Shown here piece after piece: positions 1-11,189 of a stretch of 64,000 nucleotides of DNA; position 1 is the stretch's first letter; each line of letters starts with the position of its first letter. The DNA is taken from contig OX638130.1 in NCBI GenBank assembly GCA_951804985.1, positions 79,230,583 through 79,294,582 of the forward strand, written 5' to 3'. The DNA is from Dryomyza anilis. Its lineage: Eukaryota > Arthropoda > Insecta > Diptera > Dryomyzidae. The notes under the pieces were generated by a model that did no database searches, was not told the origin of the DNA, and saw only the letters and a list, made by a program, of their open reading frames with translations. The position numbers and the translations under genes were made by a program.

Positions 1-239
1 AAAACTTATTAAAGTCCCTGCTCGGGCGCCATCTGTAACGAAGTTTCTCGGGCTGAGGTATACTCGCCGGTTTTGTCCAGGGTTCGTTTACAGAAAAATA
101 GATAAATGAAAAGATTAGTTTTATTTAAGTATTGTTATTCAGTTTCTTTATTGTCCCTTCAGTGGGTTTAATATTTTATTCGCTATTTTATAATACTTAT
201 TCGAGCTTAATACTAGTTTGGCGAGTTAATGCCTCGATC

Positions 240-950
240 CGCTATTAATACTTATTAAATCTTAAAGTAACTTAATACTAGTTTGGCGAGTTAATGCCTC
301 GATCCGCTATAACTACAATTGGGGAGTTAATGCCTCCAACCACTACTTCCTACTATTTGGGGAGTTAATGCCTCCAGCCGCTATGATAAAATACTTATTA
401 AATCTTAAAGTAACTTAATACTAGTTTGGCGAGTTAATGCCTCGATCCGCTATAACTACAATTGGGGAGTTAATGCCTCCAACCACTACTTCCTACTCTT
501 AAAGTAACTTAATACTAGTTTGGCGAGTTAATGCCTCGATCCGCTATAACTACAATTGGGGAGTTAATGCCTCCAACCACTACTTCTTACTATTTGGGGA
601 GTTAATGCCTCCAACCACTACTTCCTACTCTTAAAGTAACTTAATACTAGTTTGGCGAGTTAATGCCTCGATCCGCTATAACTACAATTGGGGAGTTAAT
701 GCCTCCAACCACTACTTCCTACTATTTGGGGAGTTAATGCCTCCAACCGCTACTACTACTATTTGGGGAGTTAATGCCTCCAACCACTATAACTACAATT
801 GGGGAGTTAATGCCTCCAACCGCTACTACTACATTTGGGGAGTTAATGCCTCCATCCACTATAACTACAATTGGGGAGTTAATGACTCCAACCGCTACTA
901 CTACATTTGGGGAGTTACTGCCTCCAACCACTATTACTACGAGTTTGATG
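240..950. repeat. higher-order minisatellite inside the LTR
   Basis: A short unit 'GGGGAGTTAATGCCTCCAAC' is repeated about 15 times with variants (GGCGAGTTAATGCCTCGATC). Larger cassettes opening with CTTAAAGTAACTTAATACTA start at 261, 404, 498 and 630. From 720 to 940 the units are tight and alternate 'CTACTACTACA' and 'CTATAACTACAA' spacers. The open frames here, with 'NSPNVVVAVGG'-type repeats, are by-products of the array. Confidence 0.9.
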
Positions 951-1045
951 TGTACGAGGTCGTCGCCAGCATCGAACTGCCTGACTGCTGCAATTGTGTC
1001 TCCTTTTATACTCTTTCTTGTGTCGATCGCCGTGTGCTTTGTTGT

Positions 1046-1290
1046 TGCGTAGTCTGTGCAGTTGTTGTTGCTTCATTTGATGTTGTTGCATTACAGCCTA
1101 TGCTTGCGTATACTTGATGCTTATGCGTAGCGTTGTTGTTGCTTCATTTGATGTTGTTGTATTGCAGCCTATGCTTGCGTATACTGGATGCGTATGCGTA
1201 GCGTTGTTGTTGCTTCATTTGATGTTGTTGTATTGCAGCCTATGCTTGCGTATACTGGATGCTTATGCGTAGCGTTGATGTTGCTTGCGG
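1046..1290. repeat. 71-bp tandem repeat, about 3 copies
   Basis: GTTGTTGTTGCTTCATTTGA starts at 1061, 1132 and 1203, a 71-bp period. Each copy continues with 'GCAGCCTATGCTTGCGTATAC'-type sequence, and a degenerate copy begins near 1274. It lies directly beyond the first array and is probably part of the same LTR. Confidence 0.88.
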
Positions 1291-1400
1291 GATTGCTGCA
1301 TGTGCGTGGAATTCTTCTTGTTTAAGGTATTGTTGCGCGTACGTAGAATTGTTGTTGTCGTACTTAGCAATAACTGCAATTAATTAAATTATTAATATAA

Positions 1401-2339
1401 TTTAATTCTGATAAAAAATATGTGGGTACAAATTTGGGACACACAAATTTGTGTCCTCACACTCTAAAATGGTAAAGTTACTATTTTCTACCACCAAAAT
1501 AGTAAAAGTAACCAAATAAAATGGTAACTTTGCTATTTTGATTGGTTATCTAACCGAAAAAATTGTTCCCGACGCAATTATCTCATCTCTTTCATCTCGC
1601 TTTACGATGAGACAACTCGTTCGTTGATATTCAGTTGCAAACTTATCGTGGACCGGTGCGGTGCGTACGCCGTTAGCGATGATTTTTAATTAATAAATAA
1701 AGTTAAAATGAGTTATGTGAATAGCAATACGTTTTTGCTAAATTCGGAAGGATGTGAATAAACCTGATCCAGAAGAAACGAAGTTTTGCCGACTGATTTT
1801 ATAGGGATTTGCACATAAAATAGACGAATTTATTTGTGAATTGCTAAGCATTGTCATTGTTTTCTTTTTATTTCATTTTGTGCCATTCAATTGTATAAAT
1901 GTAAATGTATTAAAATAAATAATAATAAATAACATATTTCTTAAAAATTCAAACTGAAATTTTAATCGTCTTTTTCAGTTAGATTTATCTACCTTTACCT
2001 ACCCTTACCTTTACCTAGAAAAATATTTTTGTTATTTATTTTGTTATATATATATAACATTCTTTTGTACAAACTAATCACAAAGCTTGGTTTTTATAGC
2101 GCCTATCAAGGAAAATAGTAGTAACAACCAATTGTTAAACTCCGATTTCACTAGAACCAGTACAATATTTGAATTTGTTAACTTTTTGATTTAAAATGAA
2201 AAAAACATTAATAAATGAACAATAAAATCAATACAATTACCAATAAGTACTTAATGGGACATTTTCTTCTAAATGCACGTACTTTAACAATTGCCGGTTA
2301 CCAAATGGAGATCGAATGAAATTTAGTTGAATTCGCACA
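1401..2339. other. non-coding AT-rich stretch
   Basis: No gene seen. A short inverted repeat near 1433-1455 (GGGACACACAAATTTGTGTCC) may mark the outer part of the LTR. The rest holds only A/T runs and a TATATATATA tract near 2048. Confidence 0.5.
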
Positions 2340-2347
2340 CACCCAAT

Positions 2348-2951
2348 CAGTGTTGCCAAAGCAGCCATTTTATTTTAGATATTTTTTATTAGATTTTTAT
2401 TTGCATGTGGTGAATATTCAAAAATACACAATTCATACTCAGTTAAATACATACATAATCAAAACTTAATTAAAATATATATTTTTTGTTAAACGAAAAA
2501 CAAATATAACATATGTTGAAAAAAAGACTGGTTCGGAGATTGTAAAAGTACAAAGAGTTAAAAACTCGCTGTTAAAAGGTATTTTTTGTGAGTATTAAAA
2601 TCGATTAATGAAAGAAACTTTCTTTCACACTAATTAGACAAAAGGACTGAGTATTTTTAGTAGAATAAACTGTGTTCTTTTTCAAACATGATATCATTGT
2701 AAAATGAATAGTTATCACTTTTTTATTAAATCAAAATGTTTTTACTGAAAATGCATACAAAGATCCACATTTTTAGGTTTCGACGGGATTATTTAAGTGC
2801 CCAATCCGCAAAATTATTCAAAAAAAATGAGACACTTAACCGAAGAGTGTCCAAACTTGTGTTTTGCATTAAATAAAAAAAAATTTAGCCATTTCTTGAT
2901 ATTTTTTGAGAAATTTTACTTATATTTCGCCGTTGGGTGATGGCAACATTG
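2348..2951. mobile_element. non-autonomous hAT-like element (604 bp)
   Basis: Ends are CAGTGTTGCCA and, read inward on minus, CAATGTTGCCA. They fit the hAT YARNG terminus. The element is flanked by CACCCAAT (2340-2347) and CACCGAAT (2952-2959), an 8-bp target duplication with one mismatch, the size expected for hAT. No coding potential inside. Confidence 0.75.
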
Positions 2952-2959
2952 CACCGAAT

Positions 2960-3745
2960 ATAAAAGATATTTAAACCGGATCATCGTCGTTGTGGAAGTA
3001 AATTTTACCAAGTAGTATTTTTAAAGATTAGATTTTTTATATTTTTATAACAATAATAAAATAATTTTAATATTTGGAATATACTTTCTATGTCCAATAG
3101 GCACTGCGTTATAAAATTATGATTATTCAAAATTATAGTTGAAGAAGTTATTAGCGAAAATATTTAACTTTTAACCAATATTCTTTCCTACCGACTTCAT
3201 TTAATCTTTTGGACATCTCTTGAAAATTGGATAAATATAAAAATTTAAGTTTTTTTAACCAGGAATTTAAATTGTAGAAAACCAGTTCTGCTGCTTAGTG
3301 CTGGTTCTCTGCCACACTATTTCTGGTAGGAAATTATAACAAGCAAAATACGAAATTAAAGCAATGAAGAAAAAACAATTTCGTATGGAGAAATATCGGT
3401 AATTGAACTTAAAAACTTGATAGTTCAGGAACTATGGTAGACTTCATCGAAATTATTTTATTTAATCGACGGGGAAGACTCCAGGGTTTCAAAAAAATTG
3501 TTGTTGATTTTTAAAAGTGTGGTGAGTATACGTAACAGTTAAATGTATTTTCTAAGTTACATGTATTTTATTTTTTAAATTGTTATTTTTATAAGAGACT
3601 TCATCGAAATTATTTTTTGAATTATTATTAGCTTCATTAAAATATGTTGATTAGTTACAGTGATATAAATTATTTTTTTAATACTTTGATGCTTCAATGC
3701 TCATAACTTTGTGGTTGTAAAGAATAAAAAAAGAAATAAGTATAC
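2960..3745. other. non-coding stretch
   Basis: AT-rich, no gene, repeat array or terminal repeat recognised. A phrase 'ACTTCATCGAAATTATTTT' occurs at about 3442 and again at 3599, a small local duplication. Confidence 0.5.
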
Positions 3746-4010
3746 AGTAATTTTATATTTCGGGGACTGTGGGGGAGATTATCACAAGGCAACGTGTCTG
3801 AGTGCTTCAACATGGCGAAGCCAGCGCAATCCTTGTCGGTGTCGTCTCAAGTCAACTCACTGGTCACCAAAATTGCAAATTGTCAAATGGTGACACCTCC
3901 ACTTCGGTGGAAGTCCTCCTCGTGGAAGTCCCTGGAAACGGTGCTCTACACCACCCGGTGTAGAAGTCGGTTAAAGTGAGTGGCGAGCATTTCCCACAGA
4001 GTGAGGGTTC

Positions 4011-5014
4011 GTGCGTTGGGTTTGGGTCCCACCACGGAAAAAACCTATGCGCCCAATGAAAACAAAAAAGAAGCCTCGGATAACGACCGATTACAACGAT
4101 GACGACCTACGCAAACGTTTTAAGGACCATGATTTACGGATATGCACCTGGAATGTCCGGACCCTTTATAGGGAAGGTGCCTCTATCCAGCTGGCAGATG
4201 TTCTCGAAAAATATAAGGCTGACATCACCGCTATCCAGGAGATGCGATGGACGGGACAGGGCTGTTCGAAACATTCGTCCTGTGATATCTACTACAGCTG
4301 CCATGCGGAGAGACACGAATTTGGATGTGGATTTGTGGTCGGCAAGAGACTCCGCCACCTTGTCTCTAGGTTCACGCCCGTGGACGAAAGGCTGGCAACA
4401 ATCCGCATCAAGGCTAAATATTTCCATATCAGCCTAATTTGTGCACACGCTCCGACGAACGAGAAAGATGACGAGACAAAAGAGCGCTTCTACGAGCGCC
4501 TAGACAACGCATACGAGCGCTGCCCCCGCCACGATATCAAAATCGTGCTAGGTGATTTTAACGCCAAGGTGGGCAGTGAAGCCATCTATTGTCCCACAAT
4601 CGGAAAATTTAGCCTCTATGCCAACACTTCCGATAACGAAACGAGGCTAATCGACTTCGCCGCAGCACGAAACCTCCATGCCAACACTTCCGATAACGGA
4701 ACGAGGCTAATCGCCTTCGCCGCAGCACTAGATTCGAACATTTCGATATCCACAAAGCCACATGGTTGTCGCCCGATCAAAAAACTCGAAATCAAATTGA
4801 TAACGTTGTGATTGACGGAAGGCACGCTTTGAGCGTGATGGACGTACGCACTATCCGAGGTGCCAATATGGATTCGGATCATTACCTTGTAGCAGCCAAG
4901 GTCCGCACACGCTTAAGCGCTGCGAAGAACGTAAGGAACCAAACGCAGAGAAAGCTAGACGTCGGAAAGCTGCAATCACAACAGACAACGCAAGCTTTTT
5001 CCACTCGACTCTGA
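4011..5014 (+). pseudogene. LINE endonuclease domain (APE type), frameshifted
   Basis: This part cleaved target DNA for retrotransposition. Seen: DLRICTWNVRTL at about 4130-4170, the catalytic-Glu motif IQEMRWTGQG near 4235, LICAHAPTNEKDDE, and LGDFNAKVGS near 4550. The frame then shifts near 4750, and the last block MDSDHYLVAAKV with the SDH motif is read in another frame (4766-5014). A 66-bp tandem duplication at about 4613-4732 repeats 'ANTSDNxTRLIxFAAA' twice. Sequence expected here from the other LINE copy (VISGTRFKQLN) is missing, so the duplication goes with a local rearrangement. Catalytic residues survive but the frame does not. Confidence 0.88.
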
Positions 5015-5061
5015 CACCTGCTTAGACAAAGCACTCCTCCTCTCGATGATATAAGCGCGCA

Positions 5062-6967
5062 GTGGAATCATATCTCCTTTCTATGCGTACGGCTGCCGAA
5101 GAGGTGCTTCGATTCCAACGCCCCCTGAGGATTCAGTGGTATGACCAATTGTGTCGCGCGGCCACTGCAGAGAAAGACGCTGCGTACAAATCCACCCTGC
5201 AGTCAGTAGCTACGCGAGCTGCGAAGGAGCGTTACAAAGAGAAGAGGAGGGAAGAGAGACGTCTTTTCAGGCGTAAAAAAAGCGAGGCAGAAAGACGTGA
5301 GTGTGAGGAGATTGAGATGCATGGGGACAGGAATGAGGCTCGAAAATTGTTCGAGAAAATAAGACGCCTAGCCGGAGGTTCAAAATCCGGAGCCTCTTCT
5401 TGTAAAGATGAGAACGGAAATCTAGTGACAGATATCCAGAGCATACTGAAAATATGGAGGGATCACTTTTCTAGACTGCTGACCGGTGATGATGACCGCA
5501 ATTCCACCGATAGAGAAATAAACCCGGCAACCCCAGTACTTGATGACGTCGTTGAGATTCCGCCACCCGACCATGACGAGGTCAGAACAGCCATTGCTCG
5601 GCTGAAAAACAACAAAGCCGCAGGTGCTGATGGCCTGCCTGCTGAATTGTTTAAGACCGGAGGCGAAGAGCTAATAGAGAGCATGCACGAGCTCGTAAGC
5701 AGAATATGGTCGGATGAAAGCATGCCAAGTGACTGGAACCTCAGTGTACTCTGCCCAATCCTTAAGAAAGGGGATCCCACTATCTGCGACAACTACCGTG
5801 GGATCAGCCTACTCAATATCAGCCTACTCATCGTCAACAGACTGATTGGACCATATCAGTGCGGCTTCAGACCTGGAAAGTCCACCATAGACCAGATTTT
5901 CACATTGCGCCTAATCCAGGAAAAGACCCTAGAAAAACAGATCGACACATACTTCCTATTAGTCGACTATAAAGCCGCCTTCGACACTCCGATAAGGGAA
6001 CGATTATACGCCGCAATGTCTGAGTTCGGTATACCTGCGAAACTTATAAGGCTTTGCAGGATGACCCTGAGCAACACACGTTGCTCAGTGAGAAAAGGAA
6101 AAGACCTCTCCGAGCCATTTCATACCGAACGAGGTTTCAGACAGGGTGACTCCCTATCGTGCGAATTTTTTAACTTATTGATGGAGAAGTTCGAGCTGCC
6201 GAACTCCGTCAAAGCGGCACTATCCTCAACAAAAGTGTCATGCTGCTCGCATATGCCGACGATATTGATATCATTGGCAGGAGCACACGAGATGTCAGCG
6301 CAGCATTCTCCAGATTGGAGAAAGAGTCGCGTCGAATGGGTCTAGCGGTGAACGAGGACAAGACGAAGTTCCTTGTGTCAACAACCAAAAAAGAGTCCGT
6401 GCGTCTTGGACAAAAAGCTGATTTTGACACCCACAAGTTCGACATTGTGAAGGACTTCGTCTATCTGGAGATCAAACGGAGAATAACTCTTGCCAACAGG
6501 TGCTACTTTGGGCTCAATAGACAATTGAGAAGCAGAGCCCTCTCTCGTCCTACTTTATGGTGCAGACGCTGGCCTCCACCGATGAGAGAGTACTGGGAGC
6601 GTTCGAGAGAAAGATTCTCCGTAAAATCTTTGGCCCTATCTGCTTTGCTAGCGAGTATCGAATCAGGATGAACCACGAGCTGTATGAGTTATTCGACTAC
6701 ATTGACATAGTCAAGCGCATCAAGATCCAGCGGCTTCGCTGGCTAGGTCATGTCGAACGAATGGATGAAAACACTCTAGCCAAGAAGGTGCTTGAATCGA
6801 AACTCGAAGGTGGACAGCGTAGAAGAGGGCGTCCAAATCTGCGTTGGAAAGACCAACTTGAGGACAACCTGGCAACGCTTGGTATTTCTAACTGGCGTCA
6901 GCGCGCGCAAAGCAGATACGACTGGCGCGGCTTCATCTCAGCGGTCAAAACCGACCCACGGTTGTAA
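5062..6967 (+). pseudogene. LINE reverse transcriptase and C-terminal region, frameshifted
   Basis: Reverse transcriptase of the LINE. A basic coiled linker (ERYKEKRREERRLFRRKK) precedes the RT. Motifs: LKNNKAAGADGLPAELFK, CDNYRGISLLNI, GPYQCGFRPGKST, LLVDYKAAFD (motif A Asp) and RGFRQGDSLSCEFFN. The frame shifts near 6240 and the polymerase box AYADDIDI follows at about 6249. Another shift near 6560 leads to RLRWLGHVERMDENTL and GISNWRQRAQSRYDWRGF, the usual tail, with stop at 6967. Between GISLLNI and IGPYQCG about 20 residues normal for these RTs are missing and 'ISLL' is repeated. This copy cannot make an active enzyme. Confidence 0.88.
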
Positions 6968-6975
6968 GGGCCATT

Positions 6976-7006
<31 letters not shown>

Positions 7007-7059
7007 TTTTATATTTCTCGATTCACAAAATTTCATGAAAATCGGAAGACATCGTGCCA

Positions 7060-7870
7060 AGATTGATATTTCTGACGTGGAATGACCCATATAATAAATA
7101 TGGCACCACTGACTAATGACAAATAAGTTAGGGGCAGCACTTCAGTAGTGATTGACAAGTGATCGAGTAGATCTCGTGTGCACTGATCTCGTTGAGAACG
7201 AGTTTGAAGTCGAAACTGCAGTCCCGTCATCGAATCTATACACAGAAGAACAAGTGCAGTCTCAAGCATTTGATATAAGCCTGTTAATTGCAGATATGCA
7301 GCTGCAGTTTCAGAAAATTGAGCGAAAGCTGAAGTAAAGTCCAAAAATATTCCAAATAAACTCAAATTAGATGTGAGGAAAAAGTTCAACAAAATTCTTA
7401 AAGATAAATTCTTAAAAAATAAAAAATAAAATAAAAATTTTAGTCAATTCCAACCAACATATAGTAAAAATTGAGTAACAAATTGTAAAAAATTGAACAA
7501 CTTCTGTATGTTGCTTATACACTCCATGGGAAAGTAAAAAAATTGAACCATATTTTAATGACTTGGAAAATAACGTTGAGGAAAAATATCAAGACATCGG
7601 CAAAGATCTTCAGAAAAAAAAAAAGATTTGCATGTGTTGCAGATAAATGGACCCACACAGCATGTTGTCAGTGGTACGAAGTTAAATGCCAATGTACGAT
7701 GAAACCACGGCACTAGAACAATAAAGACAGCGTAGCAGCTCTTATTGTGACCCTAAAAGGAGGAGATGGAAATAATTACATAGCTGTTTTGGCTGCACTG
7801 CAACGCAAAAATGACATTAACTCTAGGTCCAACCACTTTGAGTACAGAACTGTAACGCCAACCTATAATT
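7060..7870 (+). pseudogene. decayed LTR-retrotransposon 5' region, gag-like
   Basis: A short frame (7152-7337) ends TEEQVQSQAFDISLLIADMQ, resembling the coiled start of gypsy-type gag. About 400 bp on, a broken frame reads AALIVTLKGGDGNNYIAVLA then ALQRKND, resembling the gag pattern 'AAxLVxxLRG...Y..L..AL..RF'. The phrase ACTTCAGTAGTxATTGxxAA before the first frame recurs at about 16785 in an LTR-like block. No intact gene. The family call rests on pattern only. Confidence 0.35.
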
Positions 7871-8101
7871 ATTATTAACTTGGTATCACAGTATTTCTAC
7901 TAAACTCTTTGATAGTAGTTTAAATAAGAAATGGCTTGCTTCTCGTTTTTGAAATTAATAAGACATTATTTACTTACATGGCGTCGATGCGGATCCTATT
8001 TGTTGCAATGCAAAGTAAAATATAGCAATTATCCAAATGAAATTTGATTCCATATCTGAAATGAAATATATATATATATATCAAAAACAAGTTATGCATA
8101 G

Positions 8102-9235
8102 TAGAGATGGCCAAGTGAGCGTGATTCACGTGAATCACGCGTGATCACGCGCAATTGTGATTGAATCCTAATTTTGTTGACGTGATTGTGAGTGAGTGTA
8201 TGTAGCCAAAAAATACAGTGAGTGAGTGTGCGTGAGTACAATTTTTTCGTGAGTGAGTTGAATACTTCATAAAATAAAAAATCTCATTTTTAACTTTTTG
8301 CGATTTTTCTATATTTTTGCTGAACTACAGAAAAAGCAGGTCCACCCGTTGAACTCAGAAGACTTTGGAAGGCGGATGCCTACTTTTCAGAACTATAATA
8401 AATCAAACCCTTGCTAACCGACCGTCATATACCCACCCTTCTTCAACTCAGAATAAGTTGCAAGGTTTCAGTCAACAATTGATCTAACCCCTGCAAACCG
8501 GCCGTACTTAGTAAGGGCTAGTCAATTTTTGTGAGGTCATGACAATATTTTTCATATGACCGTTCATGGAAATGGATATAGAACGCATTTTTTTTTTTCG
8601 ATATAACCATTTTTGTAAAATGTTGAATTTTCAATTTTAACTATACATAATAACTCTGTATTGACTTCCATTTGTTTATAAAGTTTAATTTGTTCACGGG
8701 GTTCATGTGGTTCCGTGTGGTCCTGTTTTTATTCCAGTTATAATTTTAGTAACCAAAAAAATCGATTCAAAAATAATTTTTTCCAAAGTCAATTCATCCC
8801 TGGTAAATTATATCCCGGACTATTCTTTTATTGATAATTCTTTTCCAGAGATAATTCTCAAAGATTTTACACGAATTCTTCACCGGAGAATCATTCTTCG
8901 AGGTAATTTTTACATGAACAGCACATCGAATATCTTTCTCATTTCCATCTCCGTTAAAAATTGAGATATTTTTTTTATCAAAATCCCTTACATCATAACA
9001 TCATTATTGGGTTTTAAAGGTTGTAGTGTAGGTTGTAATGGAGGTGCCACGCTTGGTCGACCAATCTCACTAACAAACAATAGCAAAAAAACACATGATT
9101 CAGCGTGATTCGTGATTGAATCTTAATTTCAGTCACGTGATTGAGAGTGAGTGTGAGTAGAGCAAAAAAAGGCCGTGAGTGCGGGATTAGAAAAATTCTT
9201 TCGTGAACGTGAGTGTGAGTCAAAACTCACTCTGG
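8102..9235. mobile_element. non-autonomous hAT element, copy 1, right end lost
   Basis: Homologous along its length to 34260-35445: both open TAGAGATGG, carry GTGAGTGAGTGTG-type subterminal repeats at each end and palindromes such as GATTCACGTGAATCACGCGT, and share a middle block with 'GGTGCCACGCTTGGTCGACC'. The right terminus (CCCATCTCTA) is missing here; similarity stops at 'AAAACTCACTCTGG'. No transposase. Confidence 0.8.
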
Positions 9236-9336
9236 TACTATTATAAAAGAGGCATAATAGTTAGTCTTAATCATAATAGTTAGTTAATCTGTCTGATTTC
9301 TAATGCTGAGGGTATTGTTATCAAACCGCAGTAAGA

Positions 9337-9520
9337 CTTCACAGAAAAAAAGTTCATATTATTTATGAATTTGTTTATCAATTTTATGAATTTTTCATTA
9401 GGACTGAACCTATAACCAAATTCATCCAATTTATGAATCGTTCATAAAACCGTAATGAAAAAGTTCATAATATTGATGAACGCTCTTATGATATTTATGA
9501 ACTTTTAAACTATTTAAAAA
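9337..9520. repeat. AT-rich block of repeated GTTCATA/TATGAAC words
   Basis: Opens CACAGAAAAAAAGTTCATAT and repeats TTCATAA/TTATGAA words on both strands. The opening resembles the terminus of the MITE at 15578, but no matching right end was found. Confidence 0.4.
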
Positions 9521-9554
9521 TAAACTATTTTTTTGTATTTATTTTTTTTATTAA

Positions 9555-9770
9555 TTTTATTATATTACTTTTTTATTTTATTTTATATCTACTGATCTGA
9601 TGATTATGTACCTGTGGCGCGTGTTTCTTTGGAGTTGTAAACAACAAACGAAACGAATTGCTTTATAAGTATAAAATGACATACGAATAAAAAACTAAGA
9701 ACTGTATCTGCTATCATCGACTATCGACGAGCAGTGAAAAGAATCACTGCCCGTCATGACGCTGACTGTT
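9555..9770 (+). repeat. dispersed repeat X, copy 1
   Basis: Shares with 13450-13645 the order TTTATATCTACT, GTAAACAACAAAxGAAACG, TTTGCTTTATAAGTA, AACTAAGAACTGTATCTG and CATCGACTATCGACGAG. Same orientation, several mismatches. No coding frame. Could be part of an old promoter or LTR. Confidence 0.6.
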
Positions 9771-9790
9771 GACTGCACGGGCAATCGAGT

Positions 9791-10859
9791 GCTAGGCGAG
9801 GAGCATCTACAGGCAGAAGTGAGCGGGATTTTAGAATTGCATTTTTGAGAAATTCCGGGAAATTTAAATCTCTCTTTAAGAGTTTAAATGTTTCAGATTG
9901 ATTTTAACGGACCCATGTATATTGCTAATGTTTTTTAAATTTCTAAAAAATTTTAACATTTTAAATAATTATTCATAACATTTATATAATTTTCGTTCGC
10001 ATTTTTTTTTATTTCTTTGTTATTATTTTGTAAAAGGTTTTGGGATATAAAATTTGAGTCTAAAAAGATTAAAATCTCAAACTCAGCTATATTCTAAAAT
10101 ATTAATTTATTTTGCATTTCTGCCCTATTTTACTGAAGAAGTGATGTGACACTGAAAGTAGAGAGTGCTGTGAGAGTAGGGTGTAACAAAGTAAAACAAA
10201 TCCTGACATAAATATAATTCGTTGTTTTGTAACGAAATGTAAATAGAATTATCCAAAAAATACTATATTTTTTGTGATAAAATTTTATTTTTGTTAAAAC
10301 TAAACTTTTATGTTCTTGTTCTGTGTATAAAACAGAACAAGTTAACAAAAAATTATATTGCAAAAGAGTCAAGCGTATTATTAATATTTGTTTTTTAATT
10401 AATAAGATTTATTATAATATACATTAATCATTTACATGCAAAGTATACAATAATAAATGTAAATATAAATATTAAAATCATTAATAAAATGCTATGTTCT
10501 ACTGCGCGCAGTCGACTTCAACTTTACGTATTTATCCCCAATATAAAATAGAAATTGTCGACCAATTCTTAAATTTCATTTATTTAGTTATTTTTAATTA
10601 AAACACTAATTCTTTAAATCTAACTAATAAAAAACAACATAAACATTATTTTTTGAACAGTACTAGATATATTTTTAAACGATTTATTGCAATTGTGAAA
10701 ACATCTAAAAATGTACTATTATTATATCTAAAATAAATTTAAATGCCCCAAAATACGTTTGCGATAAAAAAAAAACATTTAGTAAAAAATTATATTTTAC
10801 ATTAAATATTTTGTCTAATTGTGATACATTTAACAATTTCTACTGGGTTCATTAGCAGC
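9791..10859. other. AT-rich stretch, no gene
   Basis: Only A/T-rich unique-looking sequence. No open frame with recognisable protein and no terminal repeats found. Confidence 0.5.
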
Positions 10860-11040
10860 AGCGTCGACCTACTCGCATGAAGTCGCACAATCGACTGATA
10901 GCTTTCGCAGGTCACACGAACTTATATACGCTGCACTCGCTCTTACTCTAAAAATTCTCTCACCATTTCCGATTTTCCGATCTTCCCCTCGCCTAGCACC
11001 TAGCGGGCTGACGTCGTGCCCGTACGCCGCACAGTGGTCA
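10860..11040. other. GC-richer island, possible old TE end
   Basis: Base composition changes sharply. On minus it contains GTGCTAGGCGAGGGG, similar to GTGCTAGGCGAGGAG at 9790-9804, so it may be an inverted relative of repeat X's right part. It ends next to the satellite. Confidence 0.35.
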
Positions 11041-11189
11041 AAAAGTGTCAATAACTTTGGAACCAATAGAGATAATTGAAAGAAGTTTGTTTTTGTATTA
11101 CTTTTGTTCTTATTGCGGATCATATTTAATATATTTTTCGAATTTACATTTTTTCAAAAAAATGTTATAACCGCCGGAAAATACGTCAA

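Larger units (their letters stand above)
1..1400 (-). mobile_element. 5' LTR and primer-binding site of a minus-strand LTR retrotransposon running off the left edge
   Basis: On minus, 31-14 reads TGGCGCCCGAGCAGGGAC, one base different from the retroviral tRNA-Lys(UUU) primer-binding site. Two bases separate it from an LTR end ...CTTCGTTACA (the plus strand begins TGTAACGAAG at 34). The PBS at this position places the internal region and genes left of the window and the 5' LTR to the right. The outer LTR border cannot be fixed because the partner LTR is absent. I place it loosely near 1400, after two internal repeat arrays. A tRNA-Lys primer is typical of gypsy-like elements (family knowledge). 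Confidence 0.7.
3762..7001 (+). mobile_element. RTE-like non-LTR retrotransposon (LINE), nearly full length, inactivated
   Basis: The insertion is bounded by AGTAATTTTATATTTC at 3746-3761 and again at 7002-7017, a 16-bp target duplication whose first bases may also belong to the tail. The 3' tail is (AAGT)n, a short tandem repeat as in RTE-clade LINEs. Order on plus: endonuclease, linker, reverse transcriptase, C-terminal region. The open frame changes at least four times (near 4750, 5014-5062, 6240 and 6560), so no intact protein remains. The related copy at 38766-40317 has a different 5' region. Confidence 0.9.

Noticed and set aside
734..1117. Glycine/asparagine/valine-rich or proline/threonine-rich repeat proteins at the left edge
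   Set aside because: They follow the minisatellite in several frames on both strands, which is expected for a tandem array.
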